This document shows, in pieces, positions 9,446 to 17,928 of a stretch of DNA of 64,000 nucleotides. Numbering within the stretch: the first letter of the stretch is position 1; the number at the start of each line of letters is the position of its first letter. Source of the DNA: Bordetella parapertussis (GTDB lineage Bacteria; Pseudomonadota; Gammaproteobacteria; Burkholderiales; JACQAP01); assembly GCA_945900965.1 (NCBI GenBank), contig CAMDKM010000015.1, positions 1 through 64,000 on the forward strand, given 5' to 3'. The notes under the pieces are model-generated. The model made no database searches. It was not told the origin of the DNA and saw only the letters and a list, made by a program, of their open reading frames with translations. Both the position numbers and the translations under genes were made by a program.

Positions 9446-9891
9446 CTGGGTTACGGCCTTGAAAGAAAGGCTCGACGCAAAGGCGCAAAGACGCAAAGAG
9501 AGACGAGAAAGAAATAGAGGAAAAGATCGAATATGTTGCGTTGAGTAATGGGGCGGGGCCCTGGTTATCCGCGTGAGTTTTCATATATTTGTGCATGAGT
9601 GGGATGTAGCCGGATTACGGCTTTAAACAAGAGCTAGACGCAAAGAAAGGCGAGAAAGAACGCGAAGGAAAGCAAGGAAAGCGGATCGAAAATGATTTGA
9701 TGGATGTTGGTTCGAACGGAGAATTATTATTCTTTGAACCCCCTGGATTCCCGTTTCCGCAGGAATGACGATTCGGGATGATTTTCGTGTTTCCTTGAAG
9801 GTTTTCTCTGCGTTTCTTTGCGCCCTTTGCGTCGAGATTTTCTTTTAGCTCTATGTGTTTTCGTCGTTGACACGCCGCGGAGGGGATACAC
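9446..9891. repeat. Repeat-filled intergenic block with duplicated gabD end
   Basis: This 446-base gap holds no gene. Bases 9421-9535, which include the last gabD codons and stop, are repeated imperfectly at about 9586-9700. CGCAAAG-type units (9474-9500 and 9639-9650) face inverted copies (CTTTGCGCCCTTTGCGTCG at 9818-9836), giving an inverted-repeat structure of about 370 bases. The block ends with a GGAGGGG ribosome site for the next gene. Confidence 0.75.
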
Positions 9892-11559
9892 GTGACGCCA
9901 TTCAATCAACCGGCCCCGCAACTCGATAATCAATATCGCTCCGATCGCGTGCTGCGCTCTTACCTAAAGCGGGTGCTGCCTGCGGATATGGCGCATGTGG
10001 TCGAGAAGGAATATTTGGTGATGGGGGATCTGGCGGGAGGAGAACTGTATCGTTTCCAACTTGCCGACCGTTTGAACGAACCCCGCCACACGCCCTGGGA
10101 TGCCTGGGGTAATCGCATCGATCTGATCGAAGTCACGCCCTTGTGGAAACGAGCCGAAGAGATTGCGGCTCGCTGCGGACTGGTTGCAACCGCCTACGAG
10201 AAAAAACATGGCCGATTTTCGCGGGTTCATCAATTTGCGTTGGTGTATCTGTTTACGCCGTCTACCGATGTTTATAGTTGCCCGCTGGCGATGACCGATG
10301 GGGCGGCGAAAGCAATTGTCGCCGCGGATAATCGCGAGTTGATCGGGCGTGCAGTGCCGCACTTGTCTTCCCGTGACCCGGCGCAGTTCTGGACCAGTGG
10401 GCAGTGGATGACGGAAAGCACTGGAGGCTCGGACGTCGGGCTTTCGGAAACGATCGCGCGCAGCGATGGTGGGCAGTGGCGATTGTATGGGCGCAAGTGG
10501 TTCACTTCCGCCGTCACCTCACAGATGGCGCTTACGCTGGCAAGGCCGGAAGGTAATCCCGCTGGAGGCAAGGGGCTCGCGTTTTTCTACCTGGAAACGC
10601 GCAATGCCGAGGGAAACCTCAATAACATCCTGGTCCATCGGCTGAAAGACAAACTGGGTACACGCAAAGTGCCCACGGCCGAACTGACGCTGGACGGAAC
10701 CCCGGCTACCCTTGTGGCGGGCGAGTCGGATGGCGTGCGCAATATTGGCCCGATGCTCAATGTGACACGGACCTGGAACAGTATCAGCGCGGTGAGTTAC
10801 ATGCGCCGAGGACTTGCGCTGGCGCGAGATTATGCGAGCAAGAGAGTCGCGTTTGGTGCGGCGCTAGCCGACAAGCCATTACATGCCGATACCCTGGCCG
10901 GTTTGCAGGCGGAATATGAGGCGGGCTTTCATCTGGCATTTTTTGTGGTCGAGTTGCTCGGCCGCGAAGAGTCCGAGGCGATGGACGCTGCTGGACGAGA
11001 ATTCCTGCGCCTGATGACGCCCATTGCCAAACTGGTCACCGGACGCCAGAGCGTTGCGGTGCTGTCGGAGATCGTGGAAAGTTTTGGCGGGGCCGGTTAT
11101 GTGGAAGACACGGGCATTCCGATGCTGCTGCGTGACGCCCAGGTGTTCTCGATCTGGGAAGGCACGACCAATGTGCTGGCGCTGGATGCGCTGAGAGTCT
11201 TGAAAAGCGGTGACGCGGCCGGTTCCTTGCAGATTGAAATCGAAACGCTGGCTTCAATCGTGCGCGACACGCGATTGCTTGCGGCGGTAAAGATTGCACA
11301 AGCGGCTTTGCAGCGGGCGCAGGCGTGGCTCTCGAGCGCTGTTGGGGAAAATAGCGAGGCCGGTGCGCGCCGTCTGGCGATGACTCTTGGGCGCTTGTTC
11401 GCACTGGTGTTGTTGTGCCGCCATGCGCAGTGGTCGCTGGATCACGAGCGCGACGAACGCGCGCTTCATGCGGCCACTAGGTTTGCCCGTAACGGTGTCG
11501 ATTTGATTACCTCGGACGATGTGGCGGGATCGTACCTGTTGGCCAACGATCGTTCTTGA
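9892..11559 (+). CDS. AidB-like acyl-CoA dehydrogenase
   Basis: A 555-residue flavoprotein of the acyl-CoA dehydrogenase superfamily, longer than ordinary short-chain members (about 380) and similar in length and layout to E. coli AidB. Recognisable are the FAD/substrate segment WMTESTGGSDVG, the YGRKWFTSA segment, ACAD core TWNSISAVSYMRRGLALARDYA followed by RVAFG, and the C-terminal SFGGAGYVEDTGIPMLLRDAQV ending IWEGTTNV. AidB itself is linked to alkylation resistance and binds DNA; most relatives are catabolic, and the substrate here is unknown. The start is GTG with a GGAGGGG site about 6 bases upstream. Confidence 0.88.
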   Translation: MTPFNQPAPQLDNQYRSDRVLRSYLKRVLPADMAHVVEKEYLVMGDLAGGELYRFQLADRLNEPRHTPWDAWGNRIDLIEVTPLWKRAEEIAARCGLVATAYEKKHGRFSRVHQFALVYLFTPSTDVYSCPLAMTDGAAKAIVAADNRELIGRAVPHLSSRDPAQFWTSGQWMTESTGGSDVGLSETIARSDGGQWRLYGRKWFTSAVTSQMALTLARPEGNPAGGKGLAFFYLETRNAEGNLNNILVHRLKDKLGTRKVPTAELTLDGTPATLVAGESDGVRNIGPMLNVTRTWNSISAVSYMRRGLALARDYASKRVAFGAALADKPLHADTLAGLQAEYEAGFHLAFFVVELLGREESEAMDAAGREFLRLMTPIAKLVTGRQSVAVLSEIVESFGGAGYVEDTGIPMLLRDAQVFSIWEGTTNVLALDALRVLKSGDAAGSLQIEIETLASIVRDTRLLAAVKIAQAALQRAQAWLSSAVGENSEAGARRLAMTLGRLFALVLLCRHAQWSLDHERDERALHAATRFARNGVDLITSDDVAGSYLLANDRS

Positions 11560-11567
11560 TGATTTAC

Positions 11568-11732
11568 CTCAAAAGAAGTAGTCGAGTCACGGAGAACACG
11601 GAGATCACGGGGTAGAACAATGAGATGGTTTTCTTTGTACACTCACCTTCTGGGTGAGAGGCCAGAGCAATATAAGTGCTTGGATTTTCTCCGTGTGCGC
11701 CGTGTCCTCCGTGATTCAATCGCCGTTTCCAG
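11568..11732. repeat. CACGGAG-type inverted-repeat element
   Basis: CACGGAG units at about 11588-11610 face inverted CTCCGTG units at about 11684-11720, with a central hairpin (CTCACCTTCTGGGTGAG, about 11643-11659). The ends read CCTCAAAA and TTTCCAGG, resembling the CCTA/TAGG ends of the elements at 34268 and 39056. It therefore looks like a decayed member of that family. It lies between two convergent genes; I see no gene here. Confidence 0.65.
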
Positions 11733-11758
11733 GTTTGCCCTGTCGCTGCTATGTCAAT

Positions 11759-12397
11759 CTAGCGTTTCGGCAATTTTTCCAGTGCTGCGCGAAATTCTTG
11801 CCCCGACGAAGCGACTTGTGTGACCGAATTGCCCGGCTTGTACAAAGCCGACCCCAGCCCAAACCCGTCGGCTCCTGCCTGCCAGTAGTCAGTCATGTTT
11901 TGCGATGTGATGCCGCCCACCGGCAAGATGGGCATCTCCCGGGGCAACACTGCTCTCAGTGCACGCAGGACATTGGGCGGATTTGCTTCCGCAGGAAACA
12001 GCTTGAGCGCATCGGAGCCCGCTTCAATCATTTTGAAAGCCTCGGTAGGCGTGGCGAAACCAGGTACGACAAACAGGCCGAGGGCCTTTGCTGATTTGAC
12101 TACCCGTTCATCGGCGTGAGGCAATACCACCAATCGCCCTCCAGCATCGGCGATGCTGGAAACTTTTCTCGCGTCGATTACTGTGCCGGCGCCGATGAGA
12201 ATGTCGCTGCCGAAACGCTTGGAGAGTCTGGCGATACTGTCGAAGGGATCGGGAGAGTTGAGCGGCACTTCGATGATGCGAAAGTCCGCTTCGACCAAGG
12301 CTTCACCGATGGCCACTGCCTCATCCGGACGAACGCCTCGCAGGATGGAGACCAGGGGACAGAGTCTCAGCCAGTCATTAAAAGTCAGGTTATTCAT
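11759..12397 (-). CDS. dgoA: 2-dehydro-3-deoxy-6-phosphogalactonate aldolase
   Basis: A 212-residue class I aldolase of the KDPG/KDPGal family. It cleaves 2-dehydro-3-deoxy-6-phosphogalactonate to pyruvate and glyceraldehyde 3-phosphate. The Schiff-base lysine is in ALKLFPAE and the catalytic Glu in IIEVPLNSP; LIGAGTV is also conserved. The substitution pattern EVPLNSP (not EVTLRTP) favours DgoA over the KDPG aldolase Eda. It overlaps the upstream kinase gene by 4 bases (ATGA), so translation is coupled. Confidence 0.93.
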   Translation of the reverse strand: MNNLTFNDWLRLCPLVSILRGVRPDEAVAIGEALVEADFRIIEVPLNSPDPFDSIARLSKRFGSDILIGAGTVIDARKVSSIADAGGRLVVLPHADERVVKSAKALGLFVVPGFATPTEAFKMIEAGSDALKLFPAEANPPNVLRALRAVLPREMPILPVGGITSQNMTDYWQAGADGFGLGSALYKPGNSVTQVASSGQEFRAALEKLPKR

Positions 12398-13272
12398 GCG
12401 CGGCGATGTTTCGCCAGTTTGAACAGTGCGATGGCCGCCGCATCGGAACTGAGCGTGGAACAGGGAATGTCCAACACCTTGAAGGCCCGTGCATAAGTGG
12501 CGGCAAGCTGGGTCGAGCCTAGGAGTTTCACTGTTCGAGCGGAGCGACGGGCGGCGCGAATTTCATGGCCGATCAAGATGCCGGAAAGGTAAGACGGCGA
12601 ACTGCGCTCGGAGATCTCGCCGAACAGTCCGCGGGCTCGCACGCCGAATAAATGATTCAGCAAGCCGTTGGCGTCTCCGGAGCGTCGTATGCCGTCCTCG
12701 AATGCGACGGTATCCGAAGCCTCGTCCGTCATCATGCGGCCCAGGATGCTGTGTGTCTTAAGCATTGCAAAGGCTTCACCCGTCATGTGGGTGGTGAAAC
12801 GAAGAATACGTCCGTTCTCAACTTCCACCCATTTGCTGTGCGTGCCGGGAAGGCAAACCGTGTCCGGGCCGTTGCCAAGAGAGTCCAGCGCGCCCAGCAC
12901 CTGGGTTTCCTCGCCACGCATCACATCGGGTATGCCGGATTCGCCGCGACAGGCGAGCCCCGGCACAATCCAGGCGCTATGCCTGTTCCAGCGCACTTCT
13001 CGCATGCCGGCGGCAATTTCCTCGAAGCCGGCGGGGCACTGGGCATAAGGCACTTCCAGCCAGCCTTGCCGGCTGCCGATCATGCCGCTCATAACAATGG
13101 GGGATTCACCGGCAGTGATCCAGTCACCGGCCAGTGCTTCCAGTGCTTCGGCAAATCGGCCGTTTTCCACTGCGAGTATGCCCTGGGCCGCGCTGCGCGA
13201 ATCGAGGATGGCGCCGGTGGCATCCATGAGGTAGCAACGCAGGGACGACGTTCCCCAGTCAATGGCGATCAT
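12394..13272 (-). CDS. dgoK: 2-dehydro-3-deoxygalactonokinase
   Basis: A 292-residue sugar-acid kinase. The N-terminal phosphate loop IAIDWGTSSLRCYLMD, MSGMIGSRQGW, RGEETQVLGAL and CLPGTHSKWVEV are hallmarks of DgoK. It phosphorylates 2-dehydro-3-deoxygalactonate, supplying the substrate of the aldolase encoded immediately downstream. Together they form the lower DeLey-Doudoroff pathway for galactonate. The galactonate dehydratase DgoD, transporter DgoT and regulator DgoR are not in this window, so the pathway must be completed elsewhere or fed by another sugar acid. Confidence 0.93.
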   Translation of the reverse strand: MIAIDWGTSSLRCYLMDATGAILDSRSAAQGILAVENGRFAEALEALAGDWITAGESPIVMSGMIGSRQGWLEVPYAQCPAGFEEIAAGMREVRWNRHSAWIVPGLACRGESGIPDVMRGEETQVLGALDSLGNGPDTVCLPGTHSKWVEVENGRILRFTTHMTGEAFAMLKTHSILGRMMTDEASDTVAFEDGIRRSGDANGLLNHLFGVRARGLFGEISERSSPSYLSGILIGHEIRAARRSARTVKLLGSTQLAATYARAFKVLDIPCSTLSSDAAAIALFKLAKHRRA

Positions 13273-13348
13273 GGAATTAAGGGGCGAGGGGCGGGGAAGT
13301 TCAAGTGCAATGATGTCCCCGATCCTGGCGGGTAGGCTCGGCCGCCGT

Positions 13349-14200
13349 TCATTGCACTGAACCGCTCATCAGAAATTCTTTCACAACTTCGATCTGATCC
13401 TGCGCCATGAGCATCGGCGCGTGGCCGATGCCGGGAAACTCGACGAATCTGGCGCGGGGACCGCGGCGGGTCATTTCGTCCGCGGTTTGCTTCAGCAGCA
13501 GGTCCGACTCCTGGCCTCTGAGCAATAGGGCAGGGCAGCGAACCTGATCCCAATAGGGCCATAACACCACGTCAGTTTGTATGGCTTGGAATGGCAAGCC
13601 AAGCGCTGGATCGTAGATCGGTCCCCAGCGACCGTCCACATGTTGCCGGGCATTGGTTTGCGCCAGATGGCGCCATTGCGCATCGGTGAGCGGGCCAAAG
13701 GTCTGCGACACCACGCGAATGTATTGTTCGAACTCCTCGAAGCTGTTGTAGCGAGGATCTTTGCCGACGTAGGTAGAGATTCGTTCGAGCGATGCCTTCG
13801 GGATGAATGGACCCACATCGTTGATGACCAGCCTACCGATCGGCGAGCAGGACTGCGCGGCCAGCAGCATGCCGATCAGTCCTCCCATCGACGTGCCTAC
13901 CCAGTTTATGTGCGAGGCACCGCTGCGCGCAATCAGCGCGGCCATGTCCGAGCAATACAATGGGTAGCCGTAGTCCTGCTTGTCGGTGAGCCAGGCGCTG
14001 CGGCCGCGGCCAACCACATCCGGGCACAACACGCGGTAATTTGCCGACAGGGCTCGCGCCAAATCATCGAAGTCACGGCCATTGCGGGTCAATCCATGCA
14101 CGCAAATTACGACCCGGTCATTGGCCGGATCGCCCCACTCGTAATAGTGCAGGCGATGAAAGCCATGGGGTCCGAGACAGTTAAGCGATTGTTCGCGCAT
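13349..14200 (-). CDS. Alpha/beta hydrolase
   Basis: A 283-residue alpha/beta-hydrolase-fold enzyme. The oxyanion segment VICVHGLTRNGRDFD, the nucleophile elbow GTSMGG (serine nucleophile), the acid region around LLLRGQESDLL and the C-terminal histidine in GIGHAP are in the expected order. It has no signal peptide and should be cytosolic. The family includes esterases and C-C bond hydrolases; the substrate cannot be named. The 76 bases between this gene and dgoK contain a G-rich GGGGCGAGGGGCG stretch. Confidence 0.85.
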   Translation of the reverse strand: MREQSLNCLGPHGFHRLHYYEWGDPANDRVVICVHGLTRNGRDFDDLARALSANYRVLCPDVVGRGRSAWLTDKQDYGYPLYCSDMAALIARSGASHINWVGTSMGGLIGMLLAAQSCSPIGRLVINDVGPFIPKASLERISTYVGKDPRYNSFEEFEQYIRVVSQTFGPLTDAQWRHLAQTNARQHVDGRWGPIYDPALGLPFQAIQTDVVLWPYWDQVRCPALLLRGQESDLLLKQTADEMTRRGPRARFVEFPGIGHAPMLMAQDQIEVVKEFLMSGSVQ

Positions 14201-14331
14201 CGGGAGAGCAGAGTAGGTGGCGGCGGAAAGATCGTATCAGATGCCGGAGTGTGACTCCGGCCCTAACGATCCTGGCGCATGGCGCCACCCCGACACATGA
14301 AAGAATTTGCTTTCACGTTGTACCTCGTAGG

Positions 14332-14399
14332 ATGGGTTGAGCGCAGCGATACCCATCAACGGAAACTCTGCAGCATGGGTATCGCTGCGCTCAACCCAT
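14332..14399. repeat. Perfect 25-bp inverted repeat (hairpin)
   Basis: Arms at 14332-14356 and 14375-14399 are exact reverse complements (ATGGGTTGAGCGCAGCGATA and on), with an 18-base loop; the flanks GTAG/CTAC extend the pairing. Similar GTAGGATGGGTTGAGCGCAG repeats are widespread intergenic repeats in proteobacteria. It sits in the 232-base gap between the hydrolase and cytochrome genes, where it could also end transcription or protect mRNA ends. Confidence 0.9.
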
Positions 14400-14432
14400 G
14401 CTACCCAGCGCGTCAGGCTTGCGCTCGTCTTG

Positions 14433-15008
14433 TCAGTTCAGCGAAGCGATATACGCCGCCACGGCTTCCAGTTGTTCGTCCGGAATCGTGCGCAGCACCG
14501 CGGTCATGTTGCCGGCGTCGTTGGTGCGGCGCTTGTTCTTGAAGTCCAGCAGTTGCTTCAGGGCGTAGTCGTAATGCTGCCCGGCGGCGCGCGGGATTTC
14601 ATTCTGGCCGGAGAATCCGCCAAGGTGGCACATGGTGCAAAGCGCCGCATCGGCGACTTCTTTGCCCTGGGCTGCTTTGGAGGGGTCTCCCCTGGCATTC
14701 TGATTGGTGGGTTTTTGGGACGAAAAATAGGCGGCCAGATCGAACATGTCTTTTTTCGAGAGATTGGCCGCCATCGGCGACATGATCGGATCCTTGCGCC
14801 GGCCGCTGTTAAAGTCCTTCAGTTGCAGGTAAAGATAGCGCGCCGTTTGTCCGGCAAGGATGGGATTCTGCGGGATGGTCGAGTTGCCCGCCGCGCCATG
14901 GCAGGCGGCACAAATCTGGGCTTTTTCCTTGCCCGCCGCGGCGTCTTGCCCTAATGCGTTGGCTTGGAGAAAAGTGACAAATACAAGTGACAGAAAGATT
15001 GTTTTCAT
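14433..15008 (-). CDS. Periplasmic dihaem cytochrome c (c4-like)
   Basis: A 191-residue exported protein with a signal peptide (MKTIFLSLVFVTFLQANALGQ) and two haem-binding motifs, CAACH near residue 33 and CTMCH near residue 123. Each half has a downstream Met-containing segment (MSPMAANLS; GNMTAVLR) that could supply the axial ligand. The two-domain layout matches cytochrome c4. The gene lies downstream of the PQQ dehydrogenase gene on the same strand, so it is a plausible electron acceptor for that enzyme. A terminator and a repeat separate them, so it probably has its own promoter. Confidence 0.9.
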   Translation of the reverse strand: MKTIFLSLVFVTFLQANALGQDAAAGKEKAQICAACHGAAGNSTIPQNPILAGQTARYLYLQLKDFNSGRRKDPIMSPMAANLSKKDMFDLAAYFSSQKPTNQNARGDPSKAAQGKEVADAALCTMCHLGGFSGQNEIPRAAGQHYDYALKQLLDFKNKRRTNDAGNMTAVLRTIPDEQLEAVAAYIASLN

Positions 15009-15053
15009 CTGAGTTGCTATCTGGTCGTCGAAATGTAATTTCTTTGCCTCTTT

Positions 15054-15184
15054 TTCCCCCTCTCCCCCGCCCTCTCCCGCGAGGGGAGAGGGAGTTTACG
15101 TGCTTCCGGTCGCACCACCGAGCGACCGCCTTTAGCATTTTTTCTCCCTCTCCCCTGGCGGGAGAGGGCGGGGGAGAGGGGGAA
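15054..15184. repeat. CCCTCTCCC-type inverted repeat
   Basis: Two 41-base arms (15054-15094 and 15144-15184) are reverse complements with a single mismatch and are separated by 49 bases. Each arm itself contains a CCTCTCCC/GGGAGAGG palindrome. The same family appears at about 29524-29650 (inside a gene), 34996-35088 and 56970-57072. Translated, it gives the PSPARGEG-type peptide often mis-annotated in proteobacterial genomes. Confidence 0.9.
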
Positions 15185-15203
15185 GGGGACGAGCAGGCCA
15201 ATT

Positions 15204-15227
15204 AAAAGGGCCACCCGAAGGTGGCCC
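15204..15227 (-). terminator. Rho-independent terminator after the PQQ dehydrogenase gene
   Basis: On the reverse strand the sequence forms an 8-bp stem GGGCCACC/GGTGGCCC with a TTCG tetraloop, followed directly by TTTT. It lies 37 bases beyond the stop of the PQQ dehydrogenase gene. Confidence 0.92.
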
Positions 15228-15263
15228 CTCTTGAGGCTTTAAACGTACCCGACCTTCGTCGGT

Positions 15264-16991
15264 TTACGGCAGGGCAAACACAAAAATGCTGTTGCCGCGC
15301 TTGAAGTCGAGCTGGTTATTGCCGCCAGCCGCAACTGCGATGTATTGCTTGCCGCCAATCTCGTACGACACTGCTGGCGCGTTTACGCCGGCGCCGCACT
15401 GGAATGACCACAATTTCTTGCCGGACTTGGCATCGTAAGCGTTGAAATTGCCGTTGCCTTCACCCGTGAACACCAGATTGCCGGCAGTAGCCAAAACACC
15501 ACCCATCAGCGGCTGATCGGTATCGGCTTTCCACGCGATCTTGCCGGTGTCAAGGTTAACTGCCGCCAGACGACCCCATTGTTTCTCAGCGGGAATCGTC
15601 TTGAATGCGCCACCGAGCCACAGCTTGTCGCCACCGGGGTATTCCGCTTCTTCCACATGGTATGTCATGGGTTGATGCAGGTTGGCTGCGTAGGACATGC
15701 GCAGTTCGGGGTTAACGGCCATCGGGCTCCACTCCACGCCGCCGTTCGCGCCGGGCAACATGCGTGCGCCATCCTTGGTCGGCAGCACCCACATGTTTTC
15801 CTGGGGAATCATGGCGTCGGAGAAGCGCAGCAGTTCGCCGGTGGCACGGTCATGAATGTAAACATGGCCCGTCTTGCCGCCATGGATCGCGACTTTTCGA
15901 TTCTTGCCGGCTTTGTCCTTGGCTTCGGTCAGGATGACGGGGCTGACGGCATCCAGATCCCATACGTCATGAGCGATGTACTGGGAATGCCATTTGTAAG
16001 CTCCGGTATCCAGATTTACGGCAACCATGGAGTTGGTGTAGAGGTTGTCGCCGGGACGGATGGCGCCGTACAAGTCCGGCGAAGGATTGCCCGCCACGAA
16101 AAATACCGTGCGGGATTCCAGATCCACTGCCGGGGTCATCCACACACCGCCACCGAGGGTTTGATAAAAGTCGCCGCCGCGTTCCTGCAGCATTTTCTTT
16201 TCCGCGGCGATGTCGCGCAGCATATTGCGGCCGGTGGCATCGTGAGTGGCCCATACGCCCTCATGGCCCTTCTCGGGGATCGAGTACGCCGTCCACAACA
16301 GATTGCCGTTCTTGGCATCGAATGCCTTCAGGAAGCCACGGACGCCGTATTCGCCGCCGTTGGTACCGATCAGGACTTTGCCGTCCACGACTGTCGGCGC
16401 CATGGTTTCGGAGTAGCCTTTTTCCGGATCGGCGATCTGGGTTTCCCAAACCAGCTTGCCCGTCTTCGCGTCCAATGCCACCAGCTTGGCGTCCAGCGTG
16501 CCCATGTACAACATGCCGCCGAATGCCGCCACGCCACGGTTGTTCGGGCCGCAGCAATACACGGTAATCGGCCCCATGTTGTGCTTGTAGTGCCAGTATT
16601 CTTCGCCGGTAACGGCGTCGATGGCATGCACGTGATTGAAAGATGTGGTCAGGAACATCACGCCATCCACAACCAGTGGCGCGGTCTGCAGGGATTCGAT
16701 CAGTCTGGTCTGAAATACGAATGCGGGACGAAGTTTGGATACGTTTCCGCTGTTGATCTGGTTGCCCGTGTAGTAGCGAGTCTGTTCATAGCCGCCGTTG
16801 ACATGCAGCCAGTTGGCTTTTTCGCCATGGGCTTTGTTAAGGCGTTGTTGCGTGACCGGGGTGAGCTTGGACGACATCGGCCTTGCCGACTTTGTGCTTC
16901 CACCTTCAATTTCTTGCGCCTGTGCCGCGTGAAAGCTGCCGGCTATGAATATCGCGGCCGCGAGCAGCTTCATCTGGGTTGGTAGTTTCAT
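15264..16991 (-). CDS. PQQ-dependent alcohol dehydrogenase
   Basis: A 575-residue periplasmic quinoprotein with an eight-bladed propeller and a signal peptide ending near AQAQ (26). Adjacent cysteines C146-C147 ([10 protein letters not shown]) form the vicinal disulfide over PQQ. Metal ligands by motif are E214 (NGGEYGVRG), N302 (AGNPSP) and the catalytic Asp D345. An Asp also occupies position +2 (WDLD, D347), as in lanthanide-using XoxF-type enzymes; glucose dehydrogenases can show the same pattern, so this is only suggestive. There is no fused haem domain, consistent with the separate cytochrome c gene downstream. A GGGAG site precedes the ATG. The substrate is likely an alcohol, not specified. 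Confidence 0.88.
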   Translation of the reverse strand: MKLPTQMKLLAAAIFIAGSFHAAQAQEIEGGSTKSARPMSSKLTPVTQQRLNKAHGEKANWLHVNGGYEQTRYYTGNQINSGNVSKLRPAFVFQTRLIESLQTAPLVVDGVMFLTTSFNHVHAIDAVTGEEYWHYKHNMGPITVYCCGPNNRGVAAFGGMLYMGTLDAKLVALDAKTGKLVWETQIADPEKGYSETMAPTVVDGKVLIGTNGGEYGVRGFLKAFDAKNGNLLWTAYSIPEKGHEGVWATHDATGRNMLRDIAAEKKMLQERGGDFYQTLGGGVWMTPAVDLESRTVFFVAGNPSPDLYGAIRPGDNLYTNSMVAVNLDTGAYKWHSQYIAHDVWDLDAVSPVILTEAKDKAGKNRKVAIHGGKTGHVYIHDRATGELLRFSDAMIPQENMWVLPTKDGARMLPGANGGVEWSPMAVNPELRMSYAANLHQPMTYHVEEAEYPGGDKLWLGGAFKTIPAEKQWGRLAAVNLDTGKIAWKADTDQPLMGGVLATAGNLVFTGEGNGNFNAYDAKSGKKLWSFQCGAGVNAPAVSYEIGGKQYIAVAAGGNNQLDFKRGNSIFVFALP

Positions 16992-17144
16992 AGGGATCTC
17001 CCGTTGTTATATTAATGAGTCATCGCGCCTGCCAGGGCGGAAATTGCGCCAAAGCATTTGCGGACGGGCAGACTATAGTGAACAATCCCAGCCCGCGAAA
17101 GAACTTCCTTCTGCACTCTATTTCCTATTTCAAATTACTGATCC

Positions 17145-17798
17145 ATGAATCAATTCTCGAAAATGCTCGCCCTGGCGCTGCTGGTCTCCACGCCTTGTTT
17201 CGGGCAGCCCAGCGAGGCCGAACAAGGCTTGAATGCGCAGCTTCTGGTGGGGGCGAAAAACGACGACCTTCCCACGGTCAGACGGGCACTGGAAAAAGGG
17301 GCGGCGCCCAATTCCCGCAACCGCGCTGGGGATACCGCCTTGGTGACCTTCGCCCGCAAGGGCAATGAGGAAATGGCGGCCTTGTTGCTGGAAAAGGGGG
17401 CGGAGGTCGATCTTCGCAACCTCGACAAAGTCACGCCCTTGATGGCGGCGGCGTATCACGGACATACCGGGGTTGTCCGGCTTCTGCTATTCCGGGGAGC
17501 TAATCCGGATGCCGAGGATCAGCTCGGCAAGACGCCGATGGTTTACGCCGCCGGACAGGGATTCACCGAGGTCGTGGAGGCACTATTGGATGCGGGGGTG
17601 GATATCGACAAAACCTACCGCAACGACCTGACGGCATTGATGTGGGCGGCCGGCTACGGCAAGGCGCAGACGGTCAAGCAGTTGCTGGTTCGGGGCGCGG
17701 ATCGATCCCGCAAAGACAATCGTGGCAAGACCGCCCTCGATATGGCACGCGAAGCCCGCCATGAGGCGGTGGTGGCGTTGCTGGCCGAGGCGCCTTGA
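17145..17798 (+). CDS. Exported ankyrin-repeat protein
   Basis: A 217-residue protein with an N-terminal signal peptide (KMLALALLVSTPCFGQ) and about five ankyrin repeats from residue 35 to the end, visible as periodic TALxxxAxxGxxEVVxxLLxxGAD motifs (TPLMAAAYHGHTGVVRLLL, TPMVYAAGQGFTEVVEALL, TALMWAAGYGKAQTVKQLL). Ankyrin repeats bind other proteins; the periplasmic partner is unknown. It is divergent from the PQQ dehydrogenase gene across a 153-base gap that should hold both promoters. Confidence 0.88.
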   Translation: MNQFSKMLALALLVSTPCFGQPSEAEQGLNAQLLVGAKNDDLPTVRRALEKGAAPNSRNRAGDTALVTFARKGNEEMAALLLEKGAEVDLRNLDKVTPLMAAAYHGHTGVVRLLLFRGANPDAEDQLGKTPMVYAAGQGFTEVVEALLDAGVDIDKTYRNDLTALMWAAGYGKAQTVKQLLVRGADRSRKDNRGKTALDMAREARHEAVVALLAEAP

Positions 17799-17928
17799 AG
17801 TAGGGCAGAAATCGGCGTGTGTGGGGAAAATCCCTTGAAAACGTGTAGGTAATTGACGTCAGTACACCTGCCGGTCCCTGGCGAAATCCGCTAGAATCCA
17901 CGCCCTTTTGAAGGCGCATTGTTAGCAA

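Noticed and set aside
9446-9891. Possible CRISPR array from regularly spaced CGCAAAG units
   Set aside because: Units are short, inverted and without unique spacers of constant length; no cas genes.
14809-15214. Overlapping long frames on both strands encoding Pro/Arg/Gly-rich peptides
   Set aside because: They arise from the CCCTCTCCC inverted repeat; no ribosome sites or family features.
15579-16985. Long forward frame opposite the PQQ dehydrogenase
   Set aside because: Antisense shadow; the reverse-strand protein has signal peptide, Cys pair, metal ligands and terminator.
17854-17897. TTGACG and TAGAAT as a lysC promoter
   Set aside because: The 32-33-base spacing is too wide for a sigma-70 promoter; only the -10-like box is noted.
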